Shown piece by piece: positions 1 to 8,872 of a stretch of DNA of 64,000 nt. Below the pieces are notes generated by a model. The model ran no database searches, was not told the DNA's origin, and saw only the letters and a program-made list of their open reading frames with translations. Position 1 is the first letter of the stretch, and every line of letters starts with the position of its first letter. Source of the stretch: Fodinicola acaciae. Its GTDB lineage: Bacteria; Actinomycetota; Actinomycetes; Mycobacteriales; HKI-0501. The position numbers and the translations under genes were made by a program. The stretch is taken from positions 62,001 through 126,000 of the forward strand of contig NZ_WOTN01000004.1 of assembly GCF_010993745.1 (NCBI RefSeq), read 5' to 3'.

Positions 1-175
1 CGACGCTGGCGGTGCCCAGGAACTGACGGCCACCCGGCCAGGACGAGATCTGCGCGGCAACGGCGTCGAAGACCTCTTGAAGGCCACCAGCGCGTTGCAA
101 CAGTCACTGCGCAGACACGAATTGCTGGCTGTTCGGAGAAGTCACGAATCGCAGTCGACTCCCTACACTTCCGCC

Positions 176-706
176 ATGGACTGGAAGACCATCTTGCCAC
201 CGCTGATCGGTGCAGGTACTGGGGCTCTGCTGAGCGGTTTGATCTCATTCTGCGTGGCCCTCGTTGTTTTGTACAGGACCCGCAATAACACGCGGCTACT
301 TGCGCGCGAACAGGCTGGGCTGGCGGGGGCTAGGGAGCTTCTCGGAGCAATGTTCGGCCTAGCTGAATATCTCGGACGAGAGATATCAAGTGAATGGCGC
401 GATGGATTGCGGACGGCGTGGGAGCAATATATGCGAGCGGCGACGATCAACGGTGCCTCGATCCCGGACAGCGATCTATACAGACTCCTAGCGGACGTCG
501 ATGAATCACTAGGTAAGGCAGTCCCAGGCATGACCGAGCTTAACGATGAGGAATGTGAGTCAGTCAGATCGGCAGCATTGACTGCGCTTGGCTCTCTTAT
601 CACTCAGGTCGAACGTTGGCATAAGCGCGGCACTTTCCATACATTTGAGAATATTGCAGCAAATCTCAGGTCAGCTCTGGAAGAGAGTCGAGCACCGCAC
701 GGATAG
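176..706 (+). CDS. Hypothetical single-pass membrane protein
   Basis: The predicted protein has 176 residues. Residues 8-33 form one hydrophobic membrane segment, followed by a basic stretch and then a soluble, mostly helical domain of about 130 residues. I recognise no family. I chose ATG 176 because a TACACT -10-like hexamer (164-169) ends 6 nt upstream, which is the layout of a leaderless actinobacterial start; the frame is open further upstream to a TTG at 77 and on to the window edge, so a longer protein is possible. GC content is clearly lower than in the backbone genes on the right, in keeping with the accessory region. Function unknown. Confidence 0.55.
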   Translation: MDWKTILPPLIGAGTGALLSGLISFCVALVVLYRTRNNTRLLAREQAGLAGARELLGAMFGLAEYLGREISSEWRDGLRTAWEQYMRAATINGASIPDSDLYRLLADVDESLGKAVPGMTELNDEECESVRSAALTALGSLITQVERWHKRGTFHTFENIAANLRSALEESRAPHG

Positions 707-924
707 CCCATCCACCTAACAGCGGCACAACGACAGCAACCCAGCACTGGCGCCGATACGACGGAGGCACTGCAGCCAGGTGGGCGGCGGAGCCGGCAGC
801 GGTGGGGTCGGCGACGCCATCGTGATCCCGTCCTTTTCCCTCAGCCAGCGGACCCCGGGCTCGGCAGCGGAATGGCGCGACCGGTTGGCACCTGCCGGGC
901 TGCCACTGCGTGAATGAGGAATAC

Positions 925-1131
925 TCAGCCCCAGCCGCCGCACAGCCAGAACGTCAGAACCGTAAGCACGGAATGCAATGCGATGATGCCCGGTTTCGTA
1001 GCCGGCCGCCCCTCGATATACTGCGGGCCTGTTTCGGCAACCCACCAAGTACGACCGTTCAAGTAGGCCTGGCGGCCATCAGGCATGGGCTGCCAGCCCA
1101 CCGGACGGTCGGAGGGAATGGCGAGCGTCAT
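925..1131 (-). CDS. Small membrane protein with DUF2510-like N-terminus
   Basis: A 68-residue protein. The N-terminal part (PVGWQPMPDGRQAYLNGRTW) resembles the short Gly-Trp/Tyr-Trp motif of DUF2510-type domains found at the ends of actinobacterial membrane proteins. The C-terminal 20 residues are hydrophobic and form one membrane helix. The start at 1131 is supported by a GGGAGA ribosome binding site 6 nt upstream; a longer frame exists but lacks such a site. It stands alone. The DUF2510 assignment is by eye and tentative. Confidence 0.5.
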   Translation of the reverse strand: MTLAIPSDRPVGWQPMPDGRQAYLNGRTWWVAETGPQYIEGRPATKPGIIALHSVLTVLTFWLCGGWG

Positions 1132-1479
1132 GATTTCTCCCAGAACTACAAGATTGCGGCCAAGCGGCCTACGTCGGCAGTACGCCGACGACAGCACCGG
1201 CGTGCCGTCGCAGAAGATCTGCGACTAGAGCCCTTTGCCTCGGTGTATCCACCCAATGGTGGCACCGACACCTCGGTCGGTCGGCGACAACACTGGAGCA
1301 AAGTTGCGGCCCGCGGGATGCGAACGGTAACGGCTGCTAGCTGGCTCGTCCTTATATACGGAGGTGGTTGAATCTTCAGTCAACAGCGCCACAGTCCTCC
1401 TGGTTGGCCGCACACTACGTCAAACGGGACTGCCAGGGCGAGCGTATGGACGCGCTGGTATACATGATGGAGGATTGGG
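1132..1479. other. Non-coding stretch upstream of the MBL gene
   Basis: About 350 bases between divergently oriented genes. No convincing gene is present. A TATACA hexamer at 1459-1464, 15 nt before the start at 1480, could be a -10 element for the metallo-beta-lactamase gene; no clear -35 partner was found. Confidence 0.3.
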
Positions 1480-2538
1480 ATGTTCGAGCTCGACTTCCTG
1501 CCGGTCGAAACGACCTCAGGTACGGGATCCAAGAGCGGTGATGCCATCGCGGCTCGCTTCACGGTGCCGTCACTCGGCCGAGAGGCGGTACTGGTCGTCG
1601 ACGGCGGGTACAACGAAACCGGCGATGCGATAGTTAAGCATCTCGCCGATTACTACGACACGGATCATGTCGACCTGATGATCTCCACTCATCCGGATAT
1701 GGATCATCTCAACGGCCTCGAAGTTGCACTGAGCCAGCTCGACGTTGACGAACTATTGATCCACCGGCCGGGACTTCATCGTCGGAACCTCGAAGGTGAC
1801 TTCAGCAACTATGCCGCTGTTAAGAGCCTTCTAGAGACGGCATCGAATCAGGGGGTGCTGGTGACTGAACCTTGGACAGGTCTCACTCGTTTCGACGGCC
1901 AGGTAGCAGTTCTGGGACCTACTAGGACATACTACGAACAACTACTGGACGACTACCTGGCCGAGGTACGCGGCAAGGCCGTATCGTTGGCGAGCAGGGC
2001 CCTGACTGCTACGTTCGGTAAAGCGAAGTCACTGCTGCAACGGGCGCTGAACTCCTATCCTCCCGAGACACTAACCGACGACGAAGGCGATACCAGCCAT
2101 CGCAACAATATGTCCGTCATCACGCTGATCAGAGCCGACAATGAACGGCTCCTCCTTACCGGCGATGCGGGCATTCCGGCTCTAACGCAGGCTGTCGACT
2201 ACTACGAGAACACTACGGTAGGTGTCTTTTCGAATTATCCGTTGCATCTGTTCCAGGTGCCACATCATGGCAGTCGCCGCAACCTCGGCCCAACGCTCCT
2301 AGACCGCATGTTCGGCACTGAGTTCGCACCCTTCTCGACAACATCAGCTTGCATAAGTTCAGCCAAGGCGGACGAAAAGCATCCGGCCCCGAAGATCGTT
2401 AACGCGCTCGGCCGTCGAGGATGTCGCGTAGTGGCGACCGAAGGACAAACGATCTGCGTCTATGGCGGCAAGTCTCCACGTCCTGGGTGGGGACCGATTC
2501 AACCGTTCCCGCCGCTCGACGAAGCCGACGATGATTAG
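1480..2538 (+). CDS. ComEC/Rec2-like metallo-beta-lactamase-fold hydrolase
   Basis: A 352-residue MBL-fold protein of the type found at the C-terminus of ComEC. The metal-binding signature THPDMDHLNG is near residue 68, and the later metal motifs LLLTGDAG and VPHHGSRRN are near residues 226 and 261, so the active site looks complete. There are no membrane segments, unlike full ComEC, so this is a free cytoplasmic enzyme; known relatives hydrolyse phosphodiester or nucleotide substrates. ATG 1480 has GGAGG 6 nt upstream. Its last codons overlap the next gene (2531), so the two are translationally coupled. Stand-alone MBL proteins paired with membrane partners occur in defence-rich islands; that role is inference. 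Confidence 0.75.
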   Translation: MFELDFLPVETTSGTGSKSGDAIAARFTVPSLGREAVLVVDGGYNETGDAIVKHLADYYDTDHVDLMISTHPDMDHLNGLEVALSQLDVDELLIHRPGLHRRNLEGDFSNYAAVKSLLETASNQGVLVTEPWTGLTRFDGQVAVLGPTRTYYEQLLDDYLAEVRGKAVSLASRALTATFGKAKSLLQRALNSYPPETLTDDEGDTSHRNNMSVITLIRADNERLLLTGDAGIPALTQAVDYYENTTVGVFSNYPLHLFQVPHHGSRRNLGPTLLDRMFGTEFAPFSTTSACISSAKADEKHPAPKIVNALGRRGCRVVATEGQTICVYGGKSPRPGWGPIQPFPPLDEADDD

Positions 2539-3229
2539 CCTTGGCGGGCTCTTCAACAAGTACGAACGTAAGGCCCGCCTGTATCCAGGCCTCATCACAC
2601 TCGCACCCATCCTGGTGCTCGCCGCGGCATTCTGGCGCGAACAGCTGACATGGATCTGGCCAATTGCGGCTTCTCTTGGCGGACTCTTCTTCCTGGCCCA
2701 CTACGTTCGCGGTCGCGGCCAGACGGTGGAGCAGCGGCTCGTACGTCGCTGGGACGGCATGCCGACAACGCGGCTACTGCGATGGCGCACCGCCACTAAC
2801 AGCGTCACGCGGCAGCGTCGGCGGACCAAATTGGAGGCCATCCAGCAACGCACCTTGCCTGATCAGCTAACAGAGCAACAGGATCCAAAGATCGCCGACG
2901 AACACTACGTTGACGCCACTCGGGCACTCATAGTCCGCCTACGCTCAGACGAAAAGCGATTCGGCCAGGTCCTAGACGAGAATATCGGGTACGGTTTTCG
3001 GAGGAATCTGTACGCTCTTAAGCCCGTAGCTTTGACGTTGCTGGCGTTTGCCTTGATTGCTGACGCATCCATCATGGGTCTGCGGGGCTTCCGCGGTGAG
3101 GTTGCTACCGTCGCTGTGATCCATCTGTTACTTACGCTCGCCTGGTTGAGCATCGTTCGCGCATCGTGGGTTCGCCAAGCCGGTGAGACCTACGCAGAGA
3201 GACTCTTCGAAGCACTCGATGACCTTTAA
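2531..3229 (+). CDS. Four-helix membrane protein coupled to the MBL gene
   Basis: A 232-residue protein with two hydrophobic hairpins: residues about 18-33 and 42-58 near the N-terminus, and about 162-180 and 188-207 near the C-terminus. Between them lies a charged, Arg/Gln-rich soluble region of about 100 residues. The layout resembles SLATT-type 2TM effector proteins, but I see no diagnostic motif. Its ATG overlaps the last 8 bases of the MBL gene. A plausible reading is an MBL sensor/processing enzyme with a membrane-disrupting partner; that is inference from architecture only. Confidence 0.6.
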   Translation: MISLGGLFNKYERKARLYPGLITLAPILVLAAAFWREQLTWIWPIAASLGGLFFLAHYVRGRGQTVEQRLVRRWDGMPTTRLLRWRTATNSVTRQRRRTKLEAIQQRTLPDQLTEQQDPKIADEHYVDATRALIVRLRSDEKRFGQVLDENIGYGFRRNLYALKPVALTLLAFALIADASIMGLRGFRGEVATVAVIHLLLTLAWLSIVRASWVRQAGETYAERLFEALDDL

Positions 3230-3356
3230 CACGCTTCCAGCGAGGTCGAAGCACCAATCTTGGCGAATGGAGTATCGATCGACGTCTCAACCTGGACTAG
3301 TCGGCGGCGATAGCAGCGGCAACGTCCGCTAAAGGCTGCTGCATGGGAGGCCGAGA

Positions 3357-3566
3357 ATGATCGTTGCAATAATCCTAGGTGCTATCGGGCTGATTGCAGC
3401 CTTTTATGCTCTAAGTGGGACCCTGATGGTCATCGAACGGCTCGGAGACTGGCTAAGGCCCAAGTGGGAACATTTCATCGAAAAAAATGGCGGCTTTATC
3501 TTCCTCTTGGTGCTCGCAGCATTTGGAGGCGTTATTGGAATAGTTGTGTATGTCGTCAGTCGGTAG
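3357..3566 (+). CDS. Small two-helix membrane protein
   Basis: A 69-residue protein with hydrophobic segments at residues 2-26 and 48-67, joined by a short basic-aromatic loop (ERLGDWLRPKWEHF). The start has a GGGAGG site 8 nt upstream. It lies about 130 bases after the MBL/membrane pair on the same strand and may belong to the same cassette. No family recognised. Confidence 0.55.
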   Translation: MIVAIILGAIGLIAAFYALSGTLMVIERLGDWLRPKWEHFIEKNGGFIFLLVLAAFGGVIGIVVYVVSR

Positions 3567-3613
3567 ATGCACACCTCGATCGGTTCGCGGCTGAGCGCTG
3601 AACCGAACGCGCC

Positions 3614-4453
3614 TTGCTCGGTTGCGTACGCAAGAGCCAGTACGGCCACTTCAGCGCCGACGACCGGCAACGGCTCCTTAGCATCACCGCCGAGTTGACA
3701 CATGATCTACCACCAGGTGCCCGCACCCGGAGACTTGCCGAGCAAGTTCGCAGCGCGTTGCTTACCGACGCACGCGGGACCAAATGCATCAATCGCGCCG
3801 ACGAGCTGTTCGAACAACAGCGGTTGGCCGACACAACGACGGCCGACGTGATCATCCGCCGCGTCTTACTCGGTATCCAGAACGCGGCGGACGCGGACCG
3901 CCAAGACTTCCATGACGACCTGCTGCTGGTGCTCCTGGACGAGCTGCTATTTGGGCCGCTGTTCGATATCCGCCTGTGCTTGGCCATGCTCCTGGCCGCC
4001 AGCCCGTACCGCCGCAGCGTCTCGCATGCTCTGGCTGACGAACTGCGTCGGCCGTCCACCATGGCGGACGTGAATATCGCCGTCTCTCTGGTCAACGCTC
4101 TCAGCGTTATCGGTGACGACGCTCACGCCGGCGTACTGCACAACCTGATAGTGCGACGCGACGTACCAGAAAAAGTTCCCTCCGCGGCTGCGCTTTACGT
4201 CGGCCACATGACCGCTGGTCGCTCTAGCGACATCTGGCGCGGCGCCGTGTCCTTCCATCTCCACCGCTGGCACGCTCAACGTGACCAACGGAGTGCCGAT
4301 GTTCTGGCGGATCTGGTGTACGCCCTGGGTGTCAGCGGTGACGACGCGCAACTCGACGTGCTCAGCCAGCGGGAGGCTCCGATTGCTGCGCGGACGGCTG
4401 CCTCCTGGTGGCGCAACATGTCTAGTACGGTTCGCTCATCCGCCCGCGTCTGA
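3614..4453 (+). pseudogene. 5'-truncated paralogue of the 43.4-45.0 kb HEAT-like XRE regulator
   Basis: The translated frame aligns end to end with the C-terminal half (roughly the last 260 residues) of the 536-residue protein encoded at 43,381-44,991. The match begins abruptly at LLGCVRKSQYGHF (LLACPRKSQLSHF in the other copy) and runs to the shared end SASWWRN/AAQWWHN followed by VRSSARV/VRTSAQS. The N-terminal HTH and the first HEAT-like repeats are missing, a stop codon lies just upstream in frame, and there is no ribosome binding site. I therefore call it a gene remnant rather than a functional short form. It implies that a second, related mobile element once occupied this end of the region. 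Confidence 0.65.
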
Positions 4454-5088
4454 AGCCGGATGGATCCGCGCGAGAGACGACGCGATGCGCACGATCTAGG
4501 TGTCCTCAACCCTCAGCGATAGCCAGCTCGAAGACACAGGGGCAGCGTCCGGCTGAATGTGCGGCTGTCGGCCTTGTCGACCAGCTGCGCAGACTGGCTC
4601 TCGCCCTCGGCCTGATCGTCATTGGACTTTCTGTCACGTGGCGGATGCCCTCGACCTGCCGATACGAGCAATCCTAGAGCGCCTAGGTCCGCAGTGGGAT
4701 TGCTCGTCAGAGTAGGCGAAGCCCCTCAGGTCGACGCGTGTCACACTGTTCATCGGTTGGGCCTCCCAATCACCCGAGACGACTGTAGTTCGATCATTCG
4801 TTCGGATGGTTACGCTCAGCCATTTGGCTAAGGTGGCCGCAGGTCGTGGTTTCCTACGGCACACTTGGAGTGATGCAGGCTCTACATAGCAGTAGGAGTG
4901 CAGATGGGGCCAACCTCCCGCTCGCAGAGGTCAAGACCGCCCGTTGACGGTGCCGAGATCTTGAGCTACCGTTTGACTCATTCCAACCCCGCGACAACGG
5001 ATCGTTGTACGCGCATGGCACCGCCGGGGAGTCCGAACTGGGCTCCCCGTATTGCTGCCTGGAGGGTTCTGTACTGAAAGGGTTGGAG
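4454..5088. other. Gene-free stretch
   Basis: About 635 bases. Open frames here are short, lack ribosome binding sites and have no recognisable products. I see no RNA gene, strong hairpin or repeat. Confidence 0.3.
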
Positions 5089-5694
5089 ATGGCACGTCGT
5101 ACTAGGATCTTCATTGACTTCTGGAACTTCCAACTAAGTTGGAACGCAGCCACGACTAACGCCAAATGTGACTGGAAAGCGTTGTCGCCAGCGATCATCA
5201 ATGCCTCAGCCAGTGTATTGTCGACTGTGGGACTGCTTGACCCGCTAGATCTTGAAGAAACACTTCTGTATGCCTCTGTCGATCCAATTGGTGAAACCGG
5301 CCTTCGCGAATGGCTCACTAACACAATAGATCGTCTACCAAGTTGGCACGTGTCAATAAGGGAAAGAGCGCCGCAGCCACGTAAGGTGTACTGCAAAAGC
5401 TGCAAACATACAATGAGCAATTGCCCTCAATGTGCTCACGCGTACGTATCAAAGCCGGAGAAGGGCGTTGATGCGGCGATCGTCACCGATATGCTCTCCC
5501 TTGCGTGGCAGGACGCATACGACATTGCCGTCCTAGTCACCAGTGACGCAGACTTCGTGCCTGCTGTTGAGCGAATTCAGGCTCGTGGCCTGAAGGTCAT
5601 CAATGCGGGATGGGCAGGCCGCGGGCATGAACTGAAAGGCGCTTGCTGGGGCGCATTCGACCTTAATACTATTGCGTCCTCCCTTTATCGCTGA
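5089..5694 (+). CDS. NYN/PIN-like RNase with internal zinc ribbon
   Basis: A 201-residue protein with NYN-domain hallmarks: IDFWNF at residues 7-12 (first acidic residue plus Asn), GVDAAIVTDML near residue 126 and LVTSDADFVPAVERI near 145, giving the clustered Asp residues that bind metal. Between the first and second motifs sits a CKSC...CPQC zinc ribbon (residues about 103-116), seen in NYN proteins of the LabA/DUF88 type. NYN proteins are metal-dependent RNases. I chose ATG 5089 because the conserved domain begins at once after it; GGAG lies directly before the codon, which is close, so a start at 5005 cannot be excluded. It stands alone; a role in RNA degradation or defence is inference. 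Confidence 0.75.
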   Translation: MARRTRIFIDFWNFQLSWNAATTNAKCDWKALSPAIINASASVLSTVGLLDPLDLEETLLYASVDPIGETGLREWLTNTIDRLPSWHVSIRERAPQPRKVYCKSCKHTMSNCPQCAHAYVSKPEKGVDAAIVTDMLSLAWQDAYDIAVLVTSDADFVPAVERIQARGLKVINAGWAGRGHELKGACWGAFDLNTIASSLYR

Positions 5695-5843
5695 CGTACA
5701 TTGTTGGCGCGGCTAGGCGGCAAAGGCAAAGACTGACTAGACGCATTCGCTGGATGGCGCGAGCGTGTGGGGTCTGCTTCGCAACGCAGAAAGAATAGCG
5801 CACCACGGGGCTCAGCAAAAGAGACGTAAGGCGAACCACCACC

Positions 5844-6644
5844 ATGATGAATGCAGGCGTACAATGTACAGATCAAGCGGTACTAAATTCACTGGTCAAA
5901 ATACTCGTCTTGACAGATCCTTGGTTACGTCGGGCGCAGACCTTACCTCGCGATCCGGCGGCCGGCAGCTCGTTGCTTGGCGACGACAATGCGACAGCTC
6001 CGTACCATATCTCCCACGCCGTGATCAGCGCTCTGGTAAGCGCCGTCGACCATCTCGACGGCCTCCGGCAGCTCATCACAAGGGCCCAAGTCATCCATGG
6101 TCGCGTGCCGTTTACCCTGCTTCGAGCGGCGCTTGAGAATGCGTCCATCGCGGTCTGGCTACTGGCACCGCAGTCCCGCAACGAGCGCGTCTTCCGCAGG
6201 CTCCGGCTTCAGTGGGCTGATTTCAGTGATGGTGAAAATGCACGCGCGCTCACCGACGTACCTGCGAACAAGTCTTTGGAGGAGCGCAAACAAAAGTTAC
6301 AAGATCTAGCGCGGGCTAGAGGGTTAGAGCAAGAGCGGATTGCCCAAATCGCAGCCCGCCCGGTGGCATGGAGCACCATCGTTGGCTTGGCCGCGGAGGA
6401 AGGGACACCGCTTGACCGCAATGATGCGACCTTAATCTGGATGCTCTGCAGCGGGATTGCTCACGGTCGCACCTGGGCAGCGCTCAACCTGCTCGACCGC
6501 GAGGAGGTCTCCAGGGCGGCGGAGCGGGTGCTTCATGTCAAGCTAACCGCCTCCGAGAAGAATATCCTTGTGATAGCCCAATGCACCGCGGCCATGATCC
6601 AGGCCGGATGGTCACTACTCGACCAGCGTAGCCTCGCACCCTGA
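5844..6644 (+). CDS. Helical DUF5677/HEPN-like protein
   Basis: A 266-residue, all-helical protein. It contains LLRAALENASIAVWLLAP (residues about 92-109) and a later CSGIAHGRTWA (about 211-221), a pairing seen in DUF5677-like and HEPN-like proteins of accessory regions, where a helix with Arg/Glu is followed by a Ser-x-x-x-His helix. I do not see the strict RxxxxH HEPN RNase motif, so catalytic activity is uncertain. Two consecutive ATG codons at 5844 form the likely start; the ribosome binding site is weak. Not in an obvious operon. Confidence 0.5.
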   Translation: MMNAGVQCTDQAVLNSLVKILVLTDPWLRRAQTLPRDPAAGSSLLGDDNATAPYHISHAVISALVSAVDHLDGLRQLITRAQVIHGRVPFTLLRAALENASIAVWLLAPQSRNERVFRRLRLQWADFSDGENARALTDVPANKSLEERKQKLQDLARARGLEQERIAQIAARPVAWSTIVGLAAEEGTPLDRNDATLIWMLCSGIAHGRTWAALNLLDREEVSRAAERVLHVKLTASEKNILVIAQCTAAMIQAGWSLLDQRSLAP

Positions 6645-6706
6645 CCTATGACGGTCAGCAGCTCGTCAGCTGGTTTTGACTGATCAGCGAAGTCGTGCCG
6701 CAGCGA

Positions 6707-7444
6707 TCACGTCAACCTGACCGACTCATACCGAATTCGATTGCGGTCTGCAGGCAGGACATGCCGCGTCAGCAGGATCGGCCTTTCCGCAATCCTGGCC
6801 AGGCGATCGTGGATCATAACCGCAGTGGTCTCAGCCGCGAGGTTGAAATCGCGAATTTCTACTGACGTGGCATTGCGCGCATAGACCGTGTCGGAATAGC
6901 CGTCCTCTTCAAGCCCACATCGAGCCATCTGGCGCTTGGCGCCTTCGGCTATCTTCGCCGGCGTCTCAAGGCCGGCTCGTCCGGCAATGTCACGTGGATA
7001 GTAAGAGATTTCGGTGAACCATGGCTCGCGGTCGATAAGTCGGTGGCACCGGCGCTCACACACCAGCTCGTCAGTGCCCAATTCCAGAAGCCGCGCGACA
7101 TTAGCGTCCGGGCGATGGATGATCATCTGAAACTGCTGAGACGGCGTCCAGCCAGCAGACTCGATCTGGGTCCATGTATCACCAGTCGATGCGTCGTACT
7201 CGAAGTGTCGGATAAGGCGCACCCGCGTACCAAGCCGACCCTTCGATTCGACCAAGCCTTCGCGCTTGAGCACCGCCACAGCATTCCGAACTGTGGTGCG
7301 GGACATACCGTACTGATCTATCAACGCATCTTCGGTTGGCAGTTGATCACCAGGTTCGAGCTGCTGGTTGTCGATTTGTCGCCGTAGATCATCGGCGATT
7401 CGCCGATAGCCGTACCGACTCCGGCCTGTCTGTTGATCAATCAT
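6707..7444 (-). CDS. GntR/HutC-family transcriptional regulator with UTRA domain
   Basis: A 245-residue regulator. Residues about 8-75 are a GntR winged helix (RIADDLRRQID, QLPTEDALIDQYGMSRTTVRNAV, LVESKGRLGTRV). The rest is a UTRA effector-binding domain with the typical CERRCHRLIDREPWFTEISYYP segment. ATG 7444 follows a perfect AGGAGGT site, so longer frames can be discarded. Relatives on actinomycete integrative plasmids (KorSA type) repress transfer or excision genes. A palindrome about 110 bases upstream (7555-7574) is a likely autoregulatory operator. The ligand is unknown. Confidence 0.85.
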   Translation of the reverse strand: MIDQQTGRSRYGYRRIADDLRRQIDNQQLEPGDQLPTEDALIDQYGMSRTTVRNAVAVLKREGLVESKGRLGTRVRLIRHFEYDASTGDTWTQIESAGWTPSQQFQMIIHRPDANVARLLELGTDELVCERRCHRLIDREPWFTEISYYPRDIAGRAGLETPAKIAEGAKRQMARCGLEEDGYSDTVYARNATSVEIRDFNLAAETTAVMIHDRLARIAERPILLTRHVLPADRNRIRYESVRLT

Positions 7445-7554
7445 TGGGACCTCCTTTTCACCCTGCCGCGGCTGCGGTACGCCGCTCAGCATGACGCTTA
7501 ACCGAGGCGATGACAACGGCGCCTGGCCACGACAGTGTTGTCATGTAAGGGAAA

Positions 7555-7574
7555 ACTCTAAGGATCTTTAGAGT
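7555..7574. promoter_or_regulatory. Palindromic operator upstream of the GntR gene
   Basis: ACTCTAA and TTAGAGT arms (7 bases each) are separated by 6 bases. The sequence sits in an AT-rich stretch in the promoter region of the regulator at 6707-7444, and the symmetry fits a dimeric winged-helix repressor. Confidence 0.6.
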
Positions 7575-7722
7575 GGACTTGACGATGATGCAGGTCACGT
7601 CGTGATCAAAAGAGTGTGTGACGTCGATCCCATTTATGCCTGCCCTGCCGTAGGCAAGGCGGGCGACGCAGTGAACTGTCGGCGACCGCGCCAGGGGAAC
7701 GTGGCCACCGACAGTTCGCGCT

Positions 7723-8029
7723 CTATCCACGCGGCGGATACGGATCGTGCTCGTAGGTGCGCTCGTCCTCGATCGTGCCGTTCTGACACATGATCTTGAG
7801 CTGACTCAGCGCGTTGGCGCGCGCGACCTTTACGCCGGCGTTGATCGCGCCCGACTTCAGCAGGTGCTGCGACAGGACCTGCAGCTCGTGTTTGACCTGC
7901 AGCGCGATGGTGGGTGGGGGCTCCGAGTACTCGCCTGGGCCTTCGCCACGCTGTTCGTCGCTGGCTTCAAAGGGGCGGTACGCAAGACCTGACTGGACGT
8001 CGGAATTTGGATGTCGTCCTTCTTGTGGC
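7723..8029 (-). pseudogene. C-terminal gene fragment cut by the SDR cassette
   Basis: A frame with normal codon use ends at 7723-7725 in ERTYEHDPYPPRG; it includes a long helix (VKHELQVLSQHLLKSG, then VKVARANALSQLKIM) and a Pro/Glu-rich lead-in. It has no start: on its upstream side it runs directly into the end of the SDR gene (8030). It therefore looks like the 3' remainder of a gene whose front was lost when the SDR/MBL/MarR cassette arrived. I do not recognise the family. Confidence 0.45.
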
Positions 8030-8809
8030 TTAGATCGTTTTGATTGTGCCGCCGTCGATGACGTAGTTGGCGCCGGTGATGTTGCCGGCCGCGTCGGACA
8101 GCAGGAATGCGATGAGGGCGGCCACTTCTTCGGGTTCGGTCATGCGGCCGGTCGTGACGTTCTGGGCTTGCACCATCTGCTGGACGAAGTCGTCAAGGCT
8201 CACGCCGGCCGCGGCGGCCCACTGGCCGACCTGGCCGTTCGGGTCTTGGTAGACGGAGGTGCGGACCAGCCCGGGAGAGATTGTGTTTACGCGCACGCCT
8301 TGAGGGCCGAATTCCTCGGCCAGGGACCTGCCGACCGCGCTGAGTGCCGCTTTGGCCGAGCTCATCGCCACCGGGAAGCCTCCAGGCATCAGGCCGAGGA
8401 TCGAGGAGACGTTGACGATCACGCCGCGGCGCCGGATGAGGCTGGGCAGGGCCGCCCGAGTGGCACGGACGGTGGCGAGCACGTTGAGGTCGAACATGCT
8501 GGTCCATTCGGTGTCGTCGACATTAAGGAAACCGACGGTCGCCTTGTCGCCGCCTCCGACGTTGTTTACGAGCAGATCGATACCACCCAGCTCGGCCAGA
8601 GCGCTTTCGATGACGGCGGCGACTCCGTCGGCGGTGCTCAGGTCTGCCGGCACCGTACGCGCGCCGGTTTCCTTCAGTTCGGGCGTGATGGTCCGAGCGG
8701 CGCCTATGACTTGAACGCCTTCGTCAATCAGTGTCTGGACGGTGGCAAGGCCGATGCCGCGGCTGGCGCCGGTGACGACGGCCGTCTTGTTGGTGAGGTT
8801 GAGGTTCAC
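8030..8809 (-). CDS. SDR-family oxidoreductase lacking the catalytic Tyr
   Basis: A 259-residue short-chain dehydrogenase/reductase. The Rossmann cofactor motif TGASRGIG is at residues 14-21, NNVG near 87-90, the catalytic Ser lies in VNVSSILG, and the NTISPGLVRT segment near 192 fits the family. At the place of the YxxxK active site the sequence reads AMSSAK: the Lys is present but the Tyr is replaced by Met. The fold and cofactor site are intact, so it may act as an atypical SDR or a non-catalytic binder. It is 60 bases from the MBL gene on the same strand and near a divergent MarR regulator, suggesting a small inducible detoxification operon. Confidence 0.85.
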   Translation of the reverse strand: MNLNLTNKTAVVTGASRGIGLATVQTLIDEGVQVIGAARTITPELKETGARTVPADLSTADGVAAVIESALAELGGIDLLVNNVGGGDKATVGFLNVDDTEWTSMFDLNVLATVRATRAALPSLIRRRGVIVNVSSILGLMPGGFPVAMSSAKAALSAVGRSLAEEFGPQGVRVNTISPGLVRTSVYQDPNGQVGQWAAAAGVSLDDFVQQMVQAQNVTTGRMTEPEEVAALIAFLLSDAAGNITGANYVIDGGTIKTI

Positions 8810-8872
8810 GACACTCCAATTTCTGAACTATGGATACAAATTCAGCCTGCCCGGTAGACGGCCCGGCCGAGT

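Noticed and set aside
1-120. Partial gene at the left edge, open on both strands
   Set aside because: Minus-strand residues such as LQEVFDAVAAQISSWPGGRQ look plausible, but about 100 bases are too few to decide strand or family.
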